Source: Antedon mediterranea (taxonomy: Eukaryota > Echinodermata > Crinoidea > Comatulida > Antedonidae). Taken from it: a DNA stretch of 64,000 nucleotides. The notes beneath the pieces are model-generated. The model was not told the origin of the DNA. It did not search any database and saw only the letters and a list, made by a program, of their open reading frames with translations. The stretch lies in contig NC_092679.1 in assembly GCF_964355755.1 (NCBI RefSeq), positions 14,748,932-14,812,931 on the forward strand, written 5' to 3'. Positions 63,801 through 64,000 of the stretch are shown here, one piece after another; positions within the stretch are counted from its first letter, which is position 1; every line of letters starts with the position of its first letter. Made by a program: the position numbers and the translations under genes.

Positions 63801-63882
63801 CGATGACCTCATCCTTGCGTAGTTTCGCTTCTGCCGTTGTTAAATAATCACTATAATCATCAATGATTTTGTGATACTGTTC
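27636..63882 (-). CDS. SYNE1-like: Nesprin (SYNE1/SYNE2-type KASH protein), 28 exons, 5' truncated by window
   Basis: Giant outer-nuclear-membrane protein that binds SUN proteins in the perinuclear space and links the nucleus to the cytoskeleton. I traced 28 coding exons with GT donors and AG acceptors whose phases all agree; together they give 6642 bases, 2213 residues plus stop. The first about 13 spectrin repeats are followed by the nesprin signature region ([42 protein letters not shown]), an acidic/serine-rich linker ([10 protein letters not shown]), further repeats ([11 protein letters not shown]), a Ser/Pro linker, and a complete KASH domain ending YTNGPPPT. From memory these words match vertebrate SYNE1 very closely, with SYNE2 next; invertebrates usually have one gene for both. 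The actin-binding calponin-homology domains must lie right of the window. Joined order from 5' to 3' is by decreasing coordinate; each exon is listed separately. Confidence 0.95.
28302..28504 (-). CDS. SYNE1-like: Nesprin exon 27: Ser/Pro/acidic linker before KASH
   Basis: Enters in phase 0 after ttgttgcag and leaves a two-base split codon at CCAAC|gtaggt. Low-complexity [12 protein letters not shown] and acidic DNDDLDDIS, matching the disordered linker that precedes KASH in nesprins. Confidence 0.93.
29013..29231 (-). CDS. SYNE1-like: Nesprin exon 26: C-terminal half of the last spectrin repeat
   Basis: 73 codons, phase 0 at both ends (ggtttag|AAA, CAG|gtaggt). Helical, with [24 protein letters not shown] and [14 protein letters not shown]. 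Confidence 0.93.
29691..30020 (-). CDS. SYNE1-like: Nesprin exon 25: spectrin repeat
   Basis: 110 codons, phase 0 at both ends (aaatag|GAA, TTA|gtatgt). Contains [19 protein letters not shown], close to a highly conserved SYNE1 segment (RKAIILSINLCS), then [15 protein letters not shown]. Confidence 0.94.
31415..31617 (-). CDS. SYNE1-like: Nesprin exon 24: spectrin repeat, second part
   Basis: Starts with two bases completing an Ala codon (phase 1 entry), ends AGG|gtatga in phase 0. Encodes [11 protein letters not shown] and [20 protein letters not shown], the W-rich helix B/C region. Confidence 0.93.
31863..31959 (-). CDS. SYNE1-like: Nesprin exon 23: spectrin repeat, first part
   Basis: Short 97-base exon between tatttcag and ATAG|gtaagt. 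Encodes [19 protein letters not shown]. It pairs with exon 24 to a 300-base module. Confidence 0.9.
32081..32560. repeat. 48-bp minisatellite, exactly 10 copies
   Basis: Unit starts atgataacgttgtgggtatc and ends tggagttacaaa; ten copies fill 480 bases with only about three substitutions (units 3, 6 and 7). It lies in the intron between nesprin exons 22 and 23. The unit length is a multiple of three and lacks stops, so both strands show long repetitive open frames, which I do not take as genes. Confidence 0.97.
32697..33233 (-). CDS. SYNE1-like: Nesprin exon 22: acidic/serine linker with RSGRDTP signature
   Basis: The longest exon, 179 codons, phase 0 at both ends (tttttccag|ATT, TTT|gtaagt). 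Starts [20 protein letters not shown], then a Ser/Arg-rich stretch with [18 protein letters not shown], which matches the SERSGRDTPASVDS segment of SYNE1. Ends in a helical part with a PSGPEIETE turn. Confidence 0.93.
33234..35203. other. Intronic AT-rich DNA
   Basis: Part of the 4.3-kb intron between nesprin exons 22 and 21. No coding sequence recognised; short direct words (actgtac, tacagtat) are common, with a small TA run at 33650. Confidence 0.5.
35206..35389. mobile_element. MITE, pogo/Tigger-like, complete copy with TA target duplication
   Basis: Starts CAGTAGAACCTCTATTAAGG after TA (35204-35205) and ends AAGAGTTCTACTG before TA (35390-35391). At 184 bp it is too short to code. Best-preserved member of the family also at 696, 17995, 39165 and 59078. 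Confidence 0.8.
35591..35814. repeat. Imperfect inverted repeat with ~90-base loop
   Basis: gcatacttatttggataaac near 35599 and gtttatccaagtaagtatgc near 35783 are complements, as are agaaaaacacccct (about 35637) and aggggtgtttttct (about 35747). Probably a fold-back element or an inverted pair of small elements. Confidence 0.75.
36191..36416. mobile_element. MITE with internal 13-bp minisatellite
   Basis: Terminal inverted repeats aagccatggttcccact (36191-36207) and agtgggaaccaagctt (36401-36416); subterminal tgaccaatcac and gtggttggtca are also inverted. Between them lie six perfect copies of cgatgtgatggac (36251-36328). Confidence 0.75.
37539..37739 (-). CDS. SYNE1-like: Nesprin exon 21: helical module before the linker
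   Basis: 67 codons, phase 0 (tttgtag|GCA, CAG|gtgtgt). Contains [16 protein letters not shown] and [19 protein letters not shown], almost identical to the conserved SYNE1/2 word ELHRYCQEVFGRV. Confidence 0.94.
38265..38585 (-). CDS. SYNE1-like: Nesprin exon 20: spectrin repeat ([13 protein letters not shown])
   Basis: 107 codons, phase 0 at both ends. Contains [33 protein letters not shown] and [19 protein letters not shown], the most diagnostic SYNE1/2 sequence in the window. Confidence 0.96.
38932..39082 (-). CDS. SYNE1-like: Nesprin exon 19: spectrin repeat, second part
   Basis: Begins with one base completing an Arg codon (phase 2 entry after cttacag) and ends GAG|gtaagt. Encodes [19 protein letters not shown], near-identical to SYNE1. 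Confidence 0.95.
39165..39206. repeat. MITE fragment, pogo/Tigger-type (copy 4, partial)
   Basis: gtgtccccttaataggactg and gctctactg-TA match the end of the 35206-35389 element. It lies in the intron between exons 19 and 18. Confidence 0.5.
39312..39499 (-). CDS. SYNE1-like: Nesprin exon 18: spectrin repeat, first part
   Basis: 188 bases, phase 0 entry (aattcacag|GAG), phase 2 exit (ATGAG|gtaatg). Encodes [28 protein letters not shown] and [13 protein letters not shown], very close to SYNE1. Confidence 0.95.
41616..41660 (-). other. Candidate alternative first exon A of nesprin
   Basis: Open stretch [15 protein letters not shown] from ATG to a consensus donor TAT|gtaagt. The phase (0) matches entry into exon 18 at 39499. 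Prediction only, with no transcript evidence. Confidence 0.35.
42940..43102 (-). CDS. SYNE1-like: Nesprin exon 17: spectrin repeat, second part
   Basis: One base completes the Arg codon, then [15 protein letters not shown] and [15 protein letters not shown]. Ends ATG|gtaagc in phase 0. Flanked by introns of 3.4 and 5.5 kb. Confidence 0.93.
43240..43427 (-). other. Candidate alternative first exon B of nesprin
   Basis: An ATG-initiated frame of 62 codons (with [17 protein letters not shown]) ends at CAG|gtaagc with a two-base split codon, matching the phase-2 entry of exon 17. On the minus strand TATAAA (43499-43504) and CCAAT (43516-43522) lie upstream of the ATG. Prediction only. Confidence 0.35.
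45275..45417 (-). other. Candidate alternative first exon C of nesprin
   Basis: The open frame begins [16 protein letters not shown] and reaches VIEYVIQP before AAG|gtatgg, leaving two bases that complete an Arg codon with exon 17. Composition is less AT-biased than nearby DNA. Prediction only. Confidence 0.35.
45748..45936. repeat. Degenerate short tandem repeat (aaaactctgatg)
   Basis: About 14 drifting copies of aactctgat(g/a)aa, unit 11-14 bases, in the intron upstream of candidate exon C. Confidence 0.85.
48424..48555. repeat. ~20-bp minisatellite (ggaactgttaggaagagg)
   Basis: Six or so copies with drift, the last two more diverged. It ends about 75 bases from exon 16 of nesprin. Confidence 0.88.
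48630..48796 (-). CDS. SYNE1-like: Nesprin exon 16: spectrin repeat, first part
   Basis: Phase 0 entry (tttcctacag|GGT), phase 2 exit (GCAAG|gttagt). Encodes [20 protein letters not shown] and [12 protein letters not shown]. Two candidate alternative first exons upstream join here in phase. Confidence 0.92.
49664..49714 (-). other. Candidate alternative first exon D of nesprin
   Basis: Seventeen codons, [17 protein letters not shown], end at AAG|gtacgt in phase 0 and join exon 16 at GGT TTC in frame. The peptide is amphipathic and suits the start of a spectrin helix. Prediction only. Confidence 0.4.
50549..50832 (-). mobile_element. tRNA-derived SINE, copy B
   Basis: Inverted copy of 15417-15745, matching from the B-box (cctcgaacccctgccgatg) and A-box (accgctcagccactcactc) through the body to ctgggtgacctcttcagtca. 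Lies in the nesprin intron between exons 15 and 16. Confidence 0.88.
51037..51325. repeat. Tandem duplication, period ~174 bp
   Basis: tgtttacttaaa, accaaattcaaa, caactctt and atgatattagatg.attgtg recur about 174 bases apart with substitutions and small indels. Intronic. Confidence 0.75.
52458..52583 (-). other. Candidate alternative first exon E of nesprin
   Basis: Forty-two codons from ATG ([18 protein letters not shown], then cysteine-rich [12 protein letters not shown], ending NMQIKW) to TGG|gtaagc in phase 0, the entry phase of exon 16. A CCAAT box on the minus strand lies upstream near 52757. The composition looks coding. Prediction only. Confidence 0.4.
53249..53563 (-). CDS. SYNE1-like: Nesprin exon 15: complete spectrin repeat
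   Basis: 105 codons in one exon, phase 0 at both ends. Contains [17 protein letters not shown] and [16 protein letters not shown]. Confidence 0.93.
54320..54640 (-). CDS. SYNE1-like: Nesprin exon 14: complete spectrin repeat
   Basis: 107 codons, phase 0 (tttttttag|GTC, AAG|gtaaaa). Contains [18 protein letters not shown] and [16 protein letters not shown]. Confidence 0.93.
54997..55323 (-). CDS. SYNE1-like: Nesprin exon 13: complete spectrin repeat
   Basis: 109 codons, phase 0 (cttttacag|CAT, AAG|gtaatt). Contains [18 protein letters not shown] and [16 protein letters not shown]. Confidence 0.93.
55736..56038 (-). CDS. SYNE1-like: Nesprin exon 12: complete spectrin repeat
   Basis: 101 codons, phase 0 (tttttacag|AGT, GCT|gtaagt). 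Contains [17 protein letters not shown] and [16 protein letters not shown]. Confidence 0.93.
56452..56649 (-). CDS. SYNE1-like: Nesprin exon 11: spectrin repeat, second part
   Basis: 66 codons, phase 0 at both ends (cttaacag|AAA, AAG|gtagga). Contains [20 protein letters not shown]. It pairs with exon 10 (327 bases together). Confidence 0.92.
56873..57001 (-). CDS. SYNE1-like: Nesprin exon 10: spectrin repeat, first part
   Basis: 43 codons, phase 0 (tatttttag|GAT, CAG|gtaggt). Encodes [18 protein letters not shown] and GRRRMMEQ. Found by splice sites and phase rather than by a long open frame. Confidence 0.9.
57246..57345. mobile_element. Inverted-repeat MITE, copy B
   Basis: gtgcccaaatatggtagtga and tatatgggcacatcacattt are the inverted arms, as in 20929-21070, followed by cacataaagttt. 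It lies 35 bases from nesprin exon 9. Confidence 0.75.
57380..57581 (-). CDS. SYNE1-like: Nesprin exon 9: spectrin repeat, second part
   Basis: One base finishes the Arg codon, then [19 protein letters not shown] and [15 protein letters not shown]. Ends GAA|gtaagt in phase 0. Confidence 0.92.
57711..57844 (-). CDS. SYNE1-like: Nesprin exon 8: spectrin repeat, first part
   Basis: 134 bases, phase 0 entry (taaaaacag|GAA), phase 2 exit at AGAAG|gtagat inside an Arg codon before Trp. Encodes [19 protein letters not shown]. Confidence 0.91.
59078..59227. mobile_element. MITE, pogo/Tigger-like (copy 5)
   Basis: Starts CAGTAGAGTAGAACCGTATT (with a small internal duplication), has tattaaggggacactttccc and ends aatagttctactg-TA. 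It ends about 65 bases from exon 7. Confidence 0.75.
59292..59600 (-). CDS. SYNE1-like: Nesprin exon 7: complete spectrin repeat
   Basis: 103 codons, phase 0 (gtctttag|GTC, AAG|gtacca). Contains [19 protein letters not shown] and [15 protein letters not shown]. Confidence 0.93.
59830..59945. repeat. Direct duplication, ~74-bp period
   Basis: ctcgagaacgatgatattga and ctcgagtacgatgatattga, each followed by ctgtgtaattttcg, recur about 74 bases apart in a locally CpG-richer part of the intron. Confidence 0.75.
60505..60690. mobile_element. Fold-back MITE with ~80-bp near-perfect arms
   Basis: ACAGATATTG at the left end and CAATATCTGT at the right end bound nested arms: ggttaaatataagat and atcttatatttaacc, catcccctcggg and ccctcggggatg, gatattaagttctcgg and cctcgaacttaatatc, ggaatatatatttccc and gggaaatatatattcc. 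The loop is only about 12 bases (tcagctggcgct). Confidence 0.9.
61050..61242 (-). CDS. SYNE1-like: Nesprin exon 6: spectrin repeat, second part
   Basis: One base finishes a Arg codon (KR|W), then [11 protein letters not shown] and [20 protein letters not shown]. Ends GAG|gtaaaa in phase 0. Confidence 0.92.
61506..61645 (-). CDS. SYNE1-like: Nesprin exon 5: spectrin repeat, first part
   Basis: 140 bases, phase 0 entry (atttgtttag|GGC), phase 2 exit AAAAG|gtgagt. Encodes [19 protein letters not shown]. Confidence 0.91.
61939..62076 (-). CDS. SYNE1-like: Nesprin exon 4: spectrin repeat, second part
   Basis: 46 codons, phase 0 at both ends (tttttgcag|ATG, ATG|gtaaga). Contains [19 protein letters not shown]. 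It pairs with exon 3 (327 bases). Confidence 0.92.
62493..62681 (-). CDS. SYNE1-like: Nesprin exon 3: spectrin repeat, first part
   Basis: 63 codons, phase 0 (gcaaaatag|GAA, CAG|gtttga). Contains [20 protein letters not shown] and [15 protein letters not shown]. Confidence 0.91.
62889..63215 (-). CDS. SYNE1-like: Nesprin exon 2: complete spectrin repeat
   Basis: 109 codons, phase 0 (ttcttttcag|GCC, ACT|gtaagt). Contains [19 protein letters not shown] and [14 protein letters not shown]. Confidence 0.93.
63454..63882 (-). CDS. SYNE1-like: Nesprin exon 1 of window: spectrin repeat (gene continues upstream)
   Basis: 143 codons, phase 0 at both ends (aatcatttcag|GAA, CAG|gtactt). Contains [36 protein letters not shown] and [15 protein letters not shown]. 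It has an acceptor, so it is internal; earlier exons are beyond the window. Confidence 0.93.
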
Positions 63883-64000
63883 CTGAAATGATTAAATTTT
63901 AATATAATTTTTAAATATATAAATCATTATTATGTATAAATAAACCATAATATTAATTATTTCACAGCATTACTATCTTTTATTTATTTATTTAATTATT

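Noticed and set aside
1-64000. CRISPR arrays, prokaryotic operons or phage genes
   Set aside because: The window is clearly eukaryotic, with spliceosomal introns throughout; the tandem repeats have no unique spacers.

Overview
This is an AT-rich, intron-rich metazoan window, most consistent with a marine invertebrate deuterostome, possibly an echinoderm. The evidence is small spectrin-module exons with GT-AG introns and polypyrimidine acceptors, a nesprin C-terminus very close to the vertebrate form, the last exon of an NR3-like nuclear receptor, tRNA-derived SINEs, and many short inverted-repeat elements. The species cannot be fixed from the sequence alone.

Layout. (1) 244-500 (+): terminal coding exon of a nuclear receptor with an estrogen-related-receptor-like AF-2 helix, then a long AT-rich 3' flank. 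(2) About 2.1-11.0 kb: no gene seen; short repeats and one 22-bp perfect palindrome. (3) 11029-12324 (-) and 19082-20212 (-): two single-exon genes for secreted-then-anchored Ig-domain membrane proteins with tyrosine-rich cytoplasmic tails. They share Ig and tail motifs and look like diverged paralogues. (4) 20.9-23.8 kb: an inverted-repeat element, then about 16 diverged copies of a roughly 150-190-bp unit, most carrying a palindromic core. (5) 24.1-27.6 kb: a SINE, a dispersed repeat and AT-rich spacer. (6) 27636-63882 (-): the 3' part of one large gene, a SYNE1/SYNE2-type nesprin. I resolved 28 consecutive coding exons whose phases all join, giving 2213 residues of spectrin repeats, an acidic/serine-rich linker and a complete KASH domain ending in PPPT. 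The 5' end lies beyond the window.

Most spectrin repeats in the nesprin gene are either one exon of about 303-327 bp or a pair of exons summing to 327-339 bp, nearly always with phase-0 introns at module borders. The exceptionally large introns of the 3' third contain five short ATG-initiated open stretches, each ending in a consensus splice donor whose phase matches the next exon. They are candidate alternative first exons for short KASH isoforms, analogous in principle to vertebrate nesprin-1-alpha. A candidate alternative terminal exon that would give a KASH-less product is also present. These are predictions needing transcript evidence.

The nesprin would link the outer nuclear membrane to the cytoskeleton through SUN-domain partners. 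The two Ig proteins look like phosphotyrosine signalling receptors of unknown ligand. Nothing in the sequence connects the four genes functionally; they are simply neighbours.
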